DNA of 64,000 bases from an uncultured bacterium (GCA_947428835.1 CANENE010000007.1:1-64000); one strand, 5' to 3'; positions 50,661 through 60,200 are shown, numbered from the stretch's first letter. The notes: a model not told the origin generated them from the sequence alone. A program made the numbers and translations.

Positions 50661-52445
50661 CTAAATTTCAGATACTACTCTGTCTCTGCCGGCTTCTTTT
50701 GCTTTATAAAGGCATTTATCAGCTCTTTCAATAATTTCTTGCGGCTTCATATTAATATTACATGAGCTTACACCCACACTTATTGTAACTTTAACTTTCT
50801 GACCGTTTGCAAGAACAAAATCATATGCTCTTATTGCATCACATATTTTATTTGCAGTCGTTACAGCATCAGGTTTTGAGGTATTGGTTAAAATTACAGC
50901 CATCTCTTCTCCGCCATAGCGACAAGCGATATCGGATGTTCTTGAATTTTTCTTTATTATATTTGCAACCTGCATCAATACACAATCACCCGATTGGTGG
51001 CCATAAGTATCATTAAATTTCTTGAAAAAGTCAATATCAATTAATATTAAAGAAAATACAGAACCATAACGATTATAGTTATTTGTATTAATAATCATTT
51101 GCTCCTGGAAATATCTATGATTATATAACTGAGTAAGACCGTCTGTTACTGCAAGCTTATATGTTTGTTCGTAATCTTTTAATTTTAAAAGATACTTTTC
51201 GCAATATATAAAGACAAATGTTGCAACAACGGAAATATAAGGAATAACAAGGGTAAGCCATATGTTAAACCACAACATCATATATGTTGAAAATATATAA
51301 TATATTCCAAGCACACAAAATAAAAATACAAAGCTTTTTAACACAGAGGTTGTTTTTAATACAAAATAGCCAATGATTAAAGACAGGATAATTGAAAATA
51401 GAAAATCAACTTTCATAGACACTTTTTTTATAAAGTTGTTGTCTAAGATGTTATTTAAAAATGTTGTATGAAGCTCGACTCCTGCCATATTCGAATCAGT
51501 CGGCACACTTTTAACATCAGACAAACTAGTCGCTGTTGTTCCTATATAGACAACTTTGTTTTTAAATTCTTTTCTTAAAAAGGCATTATCCCCCTCTTTT
51601 TGCGCTTTTAATACTTTCCAAAGAGGAATATGTTTATAAGTGCCGCTTTTGCCATACCAGTTCATTATTGTTCTTTTTGTAGCATCAAGCGGAATTTTAT
51701 GGTCTTTATCCAAAATTATATAGTTGTCTTTAAAAGTAACTCCATCTATATCAAGCATATCAAGGGCAACCTTTAAAGAAAGATTCGGGTAATAGTCGCC
51801 TTTATATTTAAAGACAGGAATAGCATTTCTTATGATGCCGTCATTGTCCCTTGCAACATTTATCATCCCGATATTTTCAGAAGCTTTGGATAATTCTTTC
51901 ATCACACATCTTGCATTTATATATGTAATATATTCGCTGTCAAACAAAATACCGTCATTCACTTTGAGCTTCAATTTACTGTCCAATACAGGCGATCTTC
52001 TGATATCATCAGAATAATTGTCAAAATTCATAGAAAGATATACGTTTCTATTGTTTCTTACGGCATTTACGAATTCTTTGTCGCCTATGGTATCTCTTAA
52101 ATCGGGTTTTAAAAACAACATATCAAAAATCAGATACTTCGGCTGCGCAAGCTCCAAACCATTTACAACAGATGCCCAAACGCTTCTTGGAATAGGCCAG
52201 GAACCGTATTTATCCATAATATATTCATAGCTTGCATCGTCAACCGAAATTATAACAAGGCTTTTGTTTGCCTTTTTGTGCTTAACTATTGCACTTTGTC
52301 TTAAATCAAAAGAACTTTGTTCAACTTTATTAATAAATTCTCTAAAAGCGCTATAGTGCCCAAGCCAAGCCAAGAAACCAAAAATCACAAATACAATTAA
52401 TGAATAAAGAGCGTATACAACGTACTTTTTATGTTCTTCTTTCAT
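50661..52445 (-). CDS. CHASE2-domain diguanylate cyclase
   Basis: This 594-aa protein has an N-terminal membrane span (residues 9-30), an extracytoplasmic CHASE2 sensor (about 40-335, with IISVDDASYEYI and the VVYIGTTATSLSD segment), three spans (about 343-420) and a GGDEF domain (430-594). The active site reads GGEEM in RYGGEEMAVIL, an accepted GG[DE]EF variant. An RTSD inhibitory site lies at the proper distance upstream. It should make c-di-GMP in response to an external signal. AAGGAG, placed inside the end of the 66-aa ORF, is its SD. Confidence 0.93.
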   Translation of the reverse strand: MKEEHKKYVVYALYSLIVFVIFGFLAWLGHYSAFREFINKVEQSSFDLRQSAIVKHKKANKSLVIISVDDASYEYIMDKYGSWPIPRSVWASVVNGLELAQPKYLIFDMLFLKPDLRDTIGDKEFVNAVRNNRNVYLSMNFDNYSDDIRRSPVLDSKLKLKVNDGILFDSEYITYINARCVMKELSKASENIGMINVARDNDGIIRNAIPVFKYKGDYYPNLSLKVALDMLDIDGVTFKDNYIILDKDHKIPLDATKRTIMNWYGKSGTYKHIPLWKVLKAQKEGDNAFLRKEFKNKVVYIGTTATSLSDVKSVPTDSNMAGVELHTTFLNNILDNNFIKKVSMKVDFLFSIILSLIIGYFVLKTTSVLKSFVFLFCVLGIYYIFSTYMMLWFNIWLTLVIPYISVVATFVFIYCEKYLLKLKDYEQTYKLAVTDGLTQLYNHRYFQEQMIINTNNYNRYGSVFSLILIDIDFFKKFNDTYGHQSGDCVLMQVANIIKKNSRTSDIACRYGGEEMAVILTNTSKPDAVTTANKICDAIRAYDFVLANGQKVKVTISVGVSSCNINMKPQEIIERADKCLYKAKEAGRDRVVSEI

Positions 52446-52450
52446 TGTTT

Positions 52451-52651
52451 TTACTCCTTGTTCTTTTTCATTTCAAGAAGAGATGAAAAATTTATTTCAT
52501 CTATAATTTGATATATCGGGTTTGTGTTTTTAAAATCAATGGGAATATTATTTTTAACAAGTAAGGAAATTAAATCATTTTCTTGATTTTCAACACTTGA
52601 AAAACCGGACAGATATTTAAGCAAATATTGTTCATTTTTGTTCTGTATCAT
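52451..52651 (-). CDS. 66-aa protein co-encoded with the diguanylate cyclase
   Basis: The family was not recognised. It is a small soluble, acidic-to-neutral peptide with hydrophobic helical segments (YLLKYLSGF, LISLLVKNNI) and a charged end. The last codons and stop (KNKE) contain the AAGGAG SD of the diguanylate cyclase 5 bases away, which suggests a coupled pair. The ATG has no evident SD. Confidence 0.6.
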   Translation of the reverse strand: MIQNKNEQYLLKYLSGFSSVENQENDLISLLVKNNIPIDFKNTNPIYQIIDEINFSSLLEMKKNKE

Positions 52652-52746
52652 ATGTCAATTTTCTAACATATTAAGTTTTATTAAATCAATCTTTAGAACA
52701 ATTTTTGCTTTTATTTTTATCCTATAAAAAGAGGATTTTAGCGGTA

Positions 52747-54009
52747 TTAGTTGGAAATTACAACAGTAAAATCCTTGCCGTTTCTATTCATTGCTATAGG
52801 ATCATATACTGTATGTCTTGATTTAAGACCATCTATATCTTTTTTCAAATCTGAAATAATTTCACCTGATATATCAATATTATGAATTGCAATTACGTCT
52901 TTTTTAAGGCCTGATGCAGCTTCCATTTTAACTGTCAAACCTTTTTGCTCCAATTCTTCTTTAAGAACCTGCGCATCTTGTGCTTTTGCAGCATCATACA
53001 TAATTCCTGCAGTCAATGTAGAATATTCAATATTGGCTTTATTTCTATATACCATGTTATTTATAAGCTCTTGCGTTTTTTCAGGATCTAATATCCAATA
53101 GCTGGTGGCGGTTTTAGTAGAAGGAGCACCCGGCAGAGTTGCAATTTGTATTGTTGAAGAATCAATATTTTTTGCAACACCTGCTAGTTTAGCAAGCTCA
53201 TAGCCAGACATATCCGTTTGAATATATTGAGGAATTATTTTTAAAAGTTCGGGTATTTTTGTAATTACACTTGGATCTTTAAGTCTTGCCAAAAGCGCAT
53301 TAAAAAACCATTGCTGACGACGGATACGGCCGATATCGCCATATGAATCATGACGAAATCTCAGATAACCTTCGGTTTGTTTACCTGACAATACATGGTT
53401 TCCTTCTTGAAGATTGATATGGAGACCTGCCGTAAAGTCATTGTATTTCATGGGTTTTTCAATATATATAGGAAGACCGCCTAAGGTGTCAATCATCTGT
53501 ATAACACCTTGATTTGAAATGGCAATATAATTATTAATCTTAACCCCAAAAGAATCTTCCACAGTTTTTACTGCAAGCTTGGCACCGCCAAATGCAAAAG
53601 CGTGATTTATTTTATCGGGTTTATCTTTGCCTTGAATATAAACTTTTGAATCTCTTGGAATGGAAATTACATTAACATCTTTTCCCATAGGTGCAATGCT
53701 AATTAAAAGCATTGTATCGGTTCTATTACCTTTAAAGGGGTTTTTAGTGTTTGTTGCAACATCAACTCCCATAAGAAGAATATTTTGCCTTCTTGGTGAA
53801 AAATTGAATGTTAAATCCATACTTTTATTATCATCATTTAAGCCAAAGTTCAGCTTGAAATTTAAATACAAACACACACCCACAACTATAATTGCAAGCA
53901 AAAGCAATGCTTTTGGAAAATTGTTGTTTCTGCGGTTTTTTCTTCTATATTGCGGTCTTATAGGTGCTCTGTATGCTCTATTTTTTATATCCGTCGTGCT
54001 ATTATTCAT
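52747..54009 (-). CDS. LytR-CpsA-Psr (LCP) family protein with LytR_C domain
   Basis: This 420-aa protein has a basic cytoplasmic N terminus (RRKNRRNN), one membrane span (about 33-50), and an extracytoplasmic LCP domain at about 75-260. The LCP domain has NILLMGVD, NRTDTMLLISI (with the Arg and Asp of the pyrophosphate site), SIPRDSKV, KINHAFAFGG and YLRFRHDSYGDIGRIRRQQ. A LytR C-terminal domain ends the protein at about 320-420. LCP enzymes attach glycopolymers to peptidoglycan; Cyanobacteria also have them. A TAAAAT box lies 9 bases before the ATG and no SD is seen. Confidence 0.93.
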   Translation of the reverse strand: MNNSTTDIKNRAYRAPIRPQYRRKNRRNNNFPKALLLLAIIVVGVCLYLNFKLNFGLNDDNKSMDLTFNFSPRRQNILLMGVDVATNTKNPFKGNRTDTMLLISIAPMGKDVNVISIPRDSKVYIQGKDKPDKINHAFAFGGAKLAVKTVEDSFGVKINNYIAISNQGVIQMIDTLGGLPIYIEKPMKYNDFTAGLHINLQEGNHVLSGKQTEGYLRFRHDSYGDIGRIRRQQWFFNALLARLKDPSVITKIPELLKIIPQYIQTDMSGYELAKLAGVAKNIDSSTIQIATLPGAPSTKTATSYWILDPEKTQELINNMVYRNKANIEYSTLTAGIMYDAAKAQDAQVLKEELEQKGLTVKMEAASGLKKDVIAIHNIDISGEIISDLKKDIDGLKSRHTVYDPIAMNRNGKDFTVVISN

Positions 54010-54147
54010 ATGTATACCATTTTAGCTTTATACAAATCATTATACTACAAGCTAAAAAAGTGTAAAAGGTTAATTTTTATTTACTACACAAAACACTCTT
54101 TTTGATGTAATATTCTAATATAAGTATTAAAAAGATTGTTAAAAATT

Positions 54148-54717
54148 ATGAAAAAAAGTTTAGTCAAGTTTTTTATTTTATGTTTCTTGGTTTCTTCATC
54201 TGCTTTTTGCGAAGATTATAGCGAATTTGATGAAATAAAACAGCAGGCATTGGCACTTTATTCAACAAAAAACTATAATGAAGCTTTTAGTCTTTTAGAT
54301 AACCTTCCTGCAAATGAAAAAGACGAAGAAATATTTTTAGTTTTAGCAAATATTTCAGAAGAAATTAAAAATTCAAATACGGCGATACAATTTTTAAACA
54401 AAGCACTTGATAAGGATTATACATACTATAAAGCCTATTATAATTTAGGCTGCATTTTTGCTTCTAAAAAATCCTATATGCTGGCATCTAACAACTTTGA
54501 ATTAACAATCAAATATAATAAAGACTTTGCTCCCGCATACTACAACCTTGCAAATTGCCAAATAAAGCTTAAAAATTATGAAGAAGCAAAGAAAAATCTC
54601 ATAAAAGCACTTGAATTGGAGCCTGATAACCAAAATGTGCTATACAATCTTGCATACTGTTATAAGATGCTAAACAAAACAAAGCAGGCAAAGAAAATTG
54701 CAGAAAGCATATCCTAG
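54148..54717 (+). CDS. Exported TPR-repeat protein
   Basis: This 189-aa protein has a signal peptide (residues 1-19, KKSLVKFFILCFLVSSSAFC) and four or five TPR motifs, seen at KAYYNLGCIFASKKSYMLA, PAYYNLANCQIKLKNYEEA and NVLYNLAYCYKMLNKTKQA. The signal ends in SSAFC, so lipidation at Cys19-20 is possible but the box is poor. The ATG at 54148 is preferred to the TTG four codons upstream. It may act as a periplasmic scaffold. It ends 3 bases before rlmN. Confidence 0.85.
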   Translation: MKKSLVKFFILCFLVSSSAFCEDYSEFDEIKQQALALYSTKNYNEAFSLLDNLPANEKDEEIFLVLANISEEIKNSNTAIQFLNKALDKDYTYYKAYYNLGCIFASKKSYMLASNNFELTIKYNKDFAPAYYNLANCQIKLKNYEEAKKNLIKALELEPDNQNVLYNLAYCYKMLNKTKQAKKIAESIS

Positions 54718-54720
54718 GTT

Positions 54721-55749
54721 ATGGAAAAAATTATTTTATCAAAATTATCCAAAGACGAGCTTGTTGACTATATTGTTTCAAACAACGAAAAGAAATACAG
54801 AGCCGAGCAGATTTTTTCCTGGATTTGGGCAAAAAATGCCAAATCATTTGACGATATGACAGATGTCAAAAAGGAATTTAGAGCATTTTTAAATGAAAAT
54901 TGTTTAATCACAGATTGCAAAATCAAACAAAGACAAATTTCAAATGACGGAACAATCAAATATTTGATAGAATTCAAAGATGGCTGTGTAGCAGAAACCG
55001 TCTTAATGAGGTTTGATAATCGCGCTAATCTTTCGATGTGTGTTTCAAGCCAGGTTGGCTGCAAAATGGGTTGCATCTTTTGCGCTACAGGTAAAAACGG
55101 CTTTAAAAGAAACCTGCTTCCTTATGAAATAGTTTCTCAGATTTTATTGTGCCAAATGGATACAGATTTAAAAATCACAAATGTTGTCTTTATGGGACAG
55201 GGTGAACCTTTGGATAACTTTGAAAATGTCACAAGGGCAATAGAGCTTATAAATAAAAACCTTCAAATTTCAATAAGGAGAATGACACTATCAACTTCAG
55301 GCATTGTACCAAAAATCTATGAACTTGCTAAAAATAACCTTGTACCAACTCTTGCAATATCCCTACATGCTCCAAATCATCAGATAAGAAAAGAAATCAT
55401 GCCGGTTGAAAAAAGATATGATATAAATTCCCTTCAAAGGGCTCTGATTGATTTTTCAAACCAAACAAAAGACAGAGTCACAATAGAATATATTTTAATT
55501 GGCGGCTTAAATGATACTGATAAATGCGCAGGCGAGCTCATTGAATTTTTAAAAGATATCAAATGCAATATTAATTTAATTCCTTATAATGAAGTTGAAG
55601 GCTTAAGCGATTTCAAAAAACCCGATAAAAAAAGCTCTATGAGATTTAAATATCTGCTTGAAAAATCAGGTAAAAAAGTCACAATAAGACTGGAAAGAGG
55701 CGCTGACATTGATGCTGCCTGCGGCCAACTTGCAGGTAAAGTAAAATGA
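54721..55749 (+). CDS. rlmN: Dual-specificity RNA methyltransferase RlmN
   Basis: This 342-aa radical SAM enzyme methylates C2 of A2503 in 23S rRNA and A37 in some tRNAs. The cluster motif is CKMGCIFCATG (C-x3-C-x2-C). GQGEPLDN, the conserved cysteine in the SLHAPN-containing half and the C-terminal catalytic Cys in DIDAACGQL are all present, so the resolving Cys pair is intact. It overlaps the next gene by ATGA. Confidence 0.95.
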   Translation: MEKIILSKLSKDELVDYIVSNNEKKYRAEQIFSWIWAKNAKSFDDMTDVKKEFRAFLNENCLITDCKIKQRQISNDGTIKYLIEFKDGCVAETVLMRFDNRANLSMCVSSQVGCKMGCIFCATGKNGFKRNLLPYEIVSQILLCQMDTDLKITNVVFMGQGEPLDNFENVTRAIELINKNLQISIRRMTLSTSGIVPKIYELAKNNLVPTLAISLHAPNHQIRKEIMPVEKRYDINSLQRALIDFSNQTKDRVTIEYILIGGLNDTDKCAGELIEFLKDIKCNINLIPYNEVEGLSDFKKPDKKSSMRFKYLLEKSGKKVTIRLERGADIDAACGQLAGKVK

Positions 55750-56393
55750 GCGAAAAAATATATAAAGCTGCTATTTTTGATATGGATGGAACAATCCTAT
55801 ATACCCTTTTAGATTTGGCCGATAGTACAAATTACGCTCTTAATAAATTAAATCTAAAACAAAGAACCCTTGAAGAAATAAGAAATTTCGTCGGAAATGG
55901 CATTTATAAGCTAATTGAAAGAGCGGTTGGAGACCATCAAGAAAAAATTGAAGAGTGCTTTGAAATTTTTAAAGCACACTATAAAAGCAATTCAACAAAT
56001 AAAACAACTCCTTACAAAAATTCCCTTGAAACCCTTTTATATTTAAAAGAAAAAGGTGTCAAACTTGCGGTTTTATCAAATAAAATCGATAGCGAAGTAA
56101 AGAAACTATCTGACATTTATTTTAAAGGTATCTTTGATATATCCATTGGAGAAAGCGAAAATTTTCCTAAAAAACCAAACCCAGCTTCAACGAATTATAT
56201 AATTGAACAATTTGGCTTAAGGAAAAATGAAGTTCTGTTTATCGGCGATAGCGAAGTTGATATTCAAACTGCAAATTACGCCAAAATCGATTGCATAAGC
56301 GCAAGCTGGGGCTATAAGACAAAAGATTTCTTAATCAAAAACAACGCTAAGGTAATCATAGATAATTTTGAACAGCTGAAAAATTATTTTTAA
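55746..56393 (+). CDS. HAD-family phosphatase (phosphoglycolate phosphatase-like)
   Basis: This 215-aa HAD hydrolase has motif I FDMDGT (D12 nucleophile, D14), a helical cap (residues 18-85), motif II VLSNK, the lysine of motif III in KKPNPAS, and motif IV GDSEVDIQTA. It is closest in layout to Gph/PpaX. It overlaps rlmN by four bases, so the two are translated together. The exact substrate is not determined. Confidence 0.88.
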   Translation: MSEKIYKAAIFDMDGTILYTLLDLADSTNYALNKLNLKQRTLEEIRNFVGNGIYKLIERAVGDHQEKIEECFEIFKAHYKSNSTNKTTPYKNSLETLLYLKEKGVKLAVLSNKIDSEVKKLSDIYFKGIFDISIGESENFPKKPNPASTNYIIEQFGLRKNEVLFIGDSEVDIQTANYAKIDCISASWGYKTKDFLIKNNAKVIIDNFEQLKNYF

Positions 56394-56450
56394 TAATATT
56401 ATCTTTAAGCTAAAATTAAAATAAAGATAGCAAATAAGGAAAATAAAATT

Positions 56451-58166
56451 ATGAAAATGTCTAAACTTTTTAATAAAACCTTAAGAGAATTTCCAAATGA
56501 CGCTGATGCGATGTCTCATAAATTGCTTGTTAGAGCAGGTTTTATCAAAAAATTAGCCAACGGAATATATACATATATGCCCCTTGCCCAAAGGGTTTTG
56601 AATAAAATTTCAAATATTGTACGAGACGAAATGAACTTATCAGGCGCGCAGGAACTTTTGATGCCTTTTGTGCAACCTGCCGAAGTTTGGAAAAAATCCG
56701 GAAGATGGAATGTGTATGGAAAAGAACTTCTAAGATGTAACGACAGACACGATAATGAAATGTGTCTTGCTCCAACCCATGAAGAAGTTATTACAAGCAC
56801 AGTTGCCGATACCATAACTTCTTATAAAGATTTACCCATTAACGTTTATCAAATCCAAACAAAATTTAGAGATGAAATCCGCCCCCGCTTCGGCTTGCTT
56901 AGAGGAAGAGAATTTATTATGAAAGATGCCTACTCTTTTCACACAAGCCAAGCTGATTTAGAGCGCGAATATGAAGTTATGGCACAAACCTACACCAATA
57001 TCTTTAAAAGATGCGGACTTGATACAAAAGCTGTTCAATCAGATAGCGGCGCTATAGGCGGCAATGTTTCCCATGAGTATATGGTTTTAACAGATACAAT
57101 GGTTGGAGAAAACGATGTTTTTTATTGTCAAAGCTGCGATTATAGTGCAAACTCTAACCACGCAATATCATTTTTGAATGTTGAAAATGTAGATGGCGGC
57201 TTTGAAAAAGAAGAAATAGTCGATACTCCAAATACAAAAACAATTGATGACCTTGCAAAATTTTTAAACGTTAAACCTAATTGTATTTTAAAGGCAGTCG
57301 CTTATATTGCGGATTCTAAGCCTGTTGTTGCAATGATTAGGGGCGATAAAGAAATCGAAGAAACAAAATTAATGAATGCCGTTGGCGCTCTTGAAATAAG
57401 ACCTATGGAAGATAGCGAAATCGTTGAATATTTAAATTCTTCTGCAGGATTTATTTCATATAGAAACGTTGATAAATCAAAAGTAAAAGTATTGTTTGAT
57501 AAATCCGCCAAAGGAATGAAAAATTTTGTTTTAGGCGCAGATATTAAAGATAAACACATAGTGGGTGCTAATCTTGAAGACAATATTGAATTTGTTGATA
57601 TTTCACTTGTAAAAGAAGGGGAACTTTGCCCGATATGCAAAAAACCTCTTAAAGTTACAAGAGGGATAGAAGTTGGAAATATTTTCCAGCTTGGAACAAA
57701 ATATTCTAAGGCAATGAATGCCTGCTATACAGATGAAAACGGTGAATTAAAACCCTATATTATGGGCTGCTATGGTATTGGAGTATCCCGCACAATGGCT
57801 GCTGCGATTGAAAAATACCATGATGATTTTGGTATAATTTGGCCTGTTGCGATTGCTCCATATCATGTTGATGTTGTTCCTGTTGATATCAACGATAAAG
57901 ACCAAATGGAAACCGCTCAAAAAATTTACGATGCCTTAAATAGCCTTAAAATAGAAGCTGTTTTAGACGATAGAGACTATAGAGCAGGTGTCAAATTCAA
58001 AGATGCCGATTTAATAGGTTTTCCAATCAGAATTACAGTCGGAAAAAGTATATCAGAAGGTCTTGTTGAATTTAAATTAAGAAAAGATAACAAAGACAAA
58101 ATGGTTAAAATCACACCAACGGATGCAATTGAAAAATGCAAACAAATGGTTTTGAATCAAATTTAG
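56451..58166 (+). CDS. proS: Prolyl-tRNA synthetase, bacterial type
   Basis: This 571-aa class II synthetase charges tRNA-Pro. It has the bacterial layout: catalytic core with MPLAQRVLNKI, APTHEEVIT and LLRGREFIMKDAYSF. A YbaK-like editing insertion spans about 235-385, with CGAIGGN-type spacing absent but GAIGGNVSHEY just before it. The core then resumes with GIEVGNIFQLGTKYS and GIGVSRTMAA. A C-terminal anticodon-binding domain follows. AAGGA about 10 bases upstream supports 56451. The next gene starts inside its last 31 bases. Confidence 0.95.
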   Translation: MKMSKLFNKTLREFPNDADAMSHKLLVRAGFIKKLANGIYTYMPLAQRVLNKISNIVRDEMNLSGAQELLMPFVQPAEVWKKSGRWNVYGKELLRCNDRHDNEMCLAPTHEEVITSTVADTITSYKDLPINVYQIQTKFRDEIRPRFGLLRGREFIMKDAYSFHTSQADLEREYEVMAQTYTNIFKRCGLDTKAVQSDSGAIGGNVSHEYMVLTDTMVGENDVFYCQSCDYSANSNHAISFLNVENVDGGFEKEEIVDTPNTKTIDDLAKFLNVKPNCILKAVAYIADSKPVVAMIRGDKEIEETKLMNAVGALEIRPMEDSEIVEYLNSSAGFISYRNVDKSKVKVLFDKSAKGMKNFVLGADIKDKHIVGANLEDNIEFVDISLVKEGELCPICKKPLKVTRGIEVGNIFQLGTKYSKAMNACYTDENGELKPYIMGCYGIGVSRTMAAAIEKYHDDFGIIWPVAIAPYHVDVVPVDINDKDQMETAQKIYDALNSLKIEAVLDDRDYRAGVKFKDADLIGFPIRITVGKSISEGLVEFKLRKDNKDKMVKITPTDAIEKCKQMVLNQI

Positions 58167-58894
58167 ATTTAGATTTAAAAGTCGGATGGCTTTGTCCTGA
58201 TATTCTTCAGGCTTTTTGTGATGAAGTCAATGTTGAAGCATTTAAATTCAGAGCGCAGGCAAGAGATATAAAGATAGAAATCATTCCTTTTGATATCTCT
58301 AAAAAAGTCAAAGAATGCGACTTTTATTATATCGGAGGCTCAAAACCTTCAATGTTTCCATATGCTATCAAGTACCTGAAAGAAAATTCAAAAATCATTA
58401 GTGAAATGGCAGATAATAACATTCCTATGCTTGCAGTAAATTTGGGGTTTCAACTACTTTCAACTTCTTATCAGCACATAAATAAACCTGAAATGAAAGG
58501 GCTTGGGATAATAAATGCTTATTTTGACTATATTGAAGACTACGAAAACGCAATCACAGGAAACATCATAGGTGCTTGTAATTTTTTGGCAAATCAAAAT
58601 ATTGTCGGTTACAAAAACCAAAATGCTCTATGCACCTTAAAAGACAAAACAGCCCCTTTTATGAAAGTTACAAAAGGAACAGGAAATAACAAACAAGACC
58701 CCTTTGAAGGAGCAAGGTATAATAATGTAATTGCAACATCAATTACAAGCCCGATATTGCCGCAAAATCCGCACTTTTGCGATTATTTAATAGGTCTTTC
58801 TTTAAGATGCAAATACGGAGCAAAAATTTACCTTTCCAATCTTACAGATGATATTGAATGGTATAGCCACAACTACTTAGCTGAAATGAAATAG
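58136..58894 (+). CDS. GatD/CobQ-like amidotransferase-fold protein lacking the catalytic residues
   Basis: This 252-aa protein has the GatD/CobB-CobQ glutaminase layout: KVGWLCPDILQAF..VNVEAFKFRAQARDI at the N terminus, DFYYIGGSKP, and PMLAVNLGFQLL where GatD has an A-[IV]-C-G-G-[YF]-Q nucleophile elbow. The nucleophile position is Asn102 instead of Cys, and the usual His (in NHGG) is replaced in GYKNQNA (N161/Q162). It therefore looks like a pseudoenzyme. GatD normally pairs with MurT to amidate lipid II, but no murT is adjacent. The start at 58136 overlaps proS by 31 bases; no other start precedes the conserved GW. Confidence 0.72.
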   Translation: MQTNGFESNLDLDLKVGWLCPDILQAFCDEVNVEAFKFRAQARDIKIEIIPFDISKKVKECDFYYIGGSKPSMFPYAIKYLKENSKIISEMADNNIPMLAVNLGFQLLSTSYQHINKPEMKGLGIINAYFDYIEDYENAITGNIIGACNFLANQNIVGYKNQNALCTLKDKTAPFMKVTKGTGNNKQDPFEGARYNNVIATSITSPILPQNPHFCDYLIGLSLRCKYGAKIYLSNLTDDIEWYSHNYLAEMK

Positions 58895-58922
58895 TTGTGC
58901 TTCAAAAATTTCATTTCTTTGA

Positions 58923-58928
58923 TAAAAT
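58923..58928 (+). promoter_or_regulatory. -10 box of coaX
   Basis: TAAAAT lies 6 bases before the ATG at 58935 with no SD, matching the leaderless geometry elsewhere in the window. No consensus -35 at 17 bases. Confidence 0.4.
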
Positions 58929-58934
58929 TAATAT

Positions 58935-59708
58935 ATGCTTTTAGTAATAGACATTGGAAATACAAACACATCTTTGGGGATTTTTGATAAGGATAATTTG
59001 ATTAATACCTTCAATTTATCATCCGATGTCAAAAAAACGGTTGATGAATACGGAATTTCGCTTCTTGCAATTTTAAATCATAATAATATGACCGAAAAAA
59101 TCCAAGGCGCAATTATATCTTCAGTTGTACCGCAGCTGTTGGAAATTTTTGATAACGCAATTAAAAAATATTTAAATATTAAGCCTGTTAATTTAACTTA
59201 TAAATCCAAAATGCCAATTAAACTTGCTCTTGATAATAACAAAGAAATAGGAGCAGACAGGCTTGCAAATGCCGCAGCGGCAGTAAAAAAATATAAACTT
59301 CCATCTATAGTTATTGATTTTGGAACCGCAACGACATTTGATATTGTAGATGAAAACGCTAATTTCATAGGAGGAATCATTGCTCCGGGGCTTAAAATTC
59401 AAGCAAAGTCATTGTCGCAATTCACTTCCAAGCTTCCAAAATTAAAAATCGAAATGCCCAAAAAAGCAATAGGAAAAGATACAATTTCGGCGATGCTATC
59501 AGGGATTGTCTTGGGGCAAAAATGTATGATTAAAGGAATGGTTGAAAAATGCGAGCAAGAGCTCGGGCAAAAAGCAACAGTTATTGCAACAGGCGGGTTT
59601 TCAGATATTTTAATCAATGATACAGATAACACCATAAATTATATCGACAAAGATTTAACACTTTTTGGACTGAAAGAATTATATTACTTAAATCAAAAGA
59701 ATAGCTAA
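58935..59708 (+). CDS. coaX: Type III pantothenate kinase
   Basis: This 257-aa ASKHA-fold kinase performs the first step of CoA synthesis. Motifs are the phosphate loop DIGNTNTSLGIFD at residues 5-17, GADRLANAAAA near residue 107, IDFGTATTFDIV and GGIIAPGL. Length is standard. It is followed 17 bases later by dut. Confidence 0.94.
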   Translation: MLLVIDIGNTNTSLGIFDKDNLINTFNLSSDVKKTVDEYGISLLAILNHNNMTEKIQGAIISSVVPQLLEIFDNAIKKYLNIKPVNLTYKSKMPIKLALDNNKEIGADRLANAAAAVKKYKLPSIVIDFGTATTFDIVDENANFIGGIIAPGLKIQAKSLSQFTSKLPKLKIEMPKKAIGKDTISAMLSGIVLGQKCMIKGMVEKCEQELGQKATVIATGGFSDILINDTDNTINYIDKDLTLFGLKELYYLNQKNS

Positions 59709-59725
59709 ATAAAGGAAATAAAAGG

Positions 59726-60178
59726 ATGAACAAAGAAAATTTAACATTAAAAATTAAAAAACTTGAAAATTATGTTTCAATTCCAGAGTATCAAACACAA
59801 GGAGCTTCTGCAATGGATTTAGTTGCAGCAATAACAGATGATATTGTAATTCCATCGGGAGAAATTCGAATAATTCCAACAGGAATTGCAATAGAACTTC
59901 CTCATAACACAGAAGCCCAGGTCCGCTCCCGTTCCGGAATGGCAGTCAAAAAAGGAATTGCGGTTGTAAATGGTATTGGAACAATAGACGAAGACTATAG
60001 AGGCGAAATTTGTGTCGGGCTCATTAACCACTCTAAAGTAGATTTTACTGTTTCAAGAGGCGATAGAATTGCCCAAATGGCAATTATGGAAGTATTAAAA
60101 CCATCTATAGTTGTATCTGATGAATTATCAGATACCCAAAGAGCAGCAGGCGGTTTTGGTTCAACAGGCGTTAAATAA
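59726..60178 (+). CDS. dut: dUTP diphosphatase
   Basis: This 150-aa trimeric dUTPase hydrolyses dUTP to dUMP and PPi. All five motifs are present: GASAMDLVA, RSRSGMAVKKG, NGIGTIDEDYRGEI (catalytic Asp), RGDRIAQM and the C-terminal RAAGGFGSTG arm. AAAGGAAATAAAAGG precedes the ATG. It belongs with coaX and the helicase in one run of genes. Confidence 0.96.
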   Translation: MNKENLTLKIKKLENYVSIPEYQTQGASAMDLVAAITDDIVIPSGEIRIIPTGIAIELPHNTEAQVRSRSGMAVKKGIAVVNGIGTIDEDYRGEICVGLINHSKVDFTVSRGDRIAQMAIMEVLKPSIVVSDELSDTQRAAGGFGSTGVK

Positions 60179-60200
60179 AAAAATAAATTAGGAATTTAAA

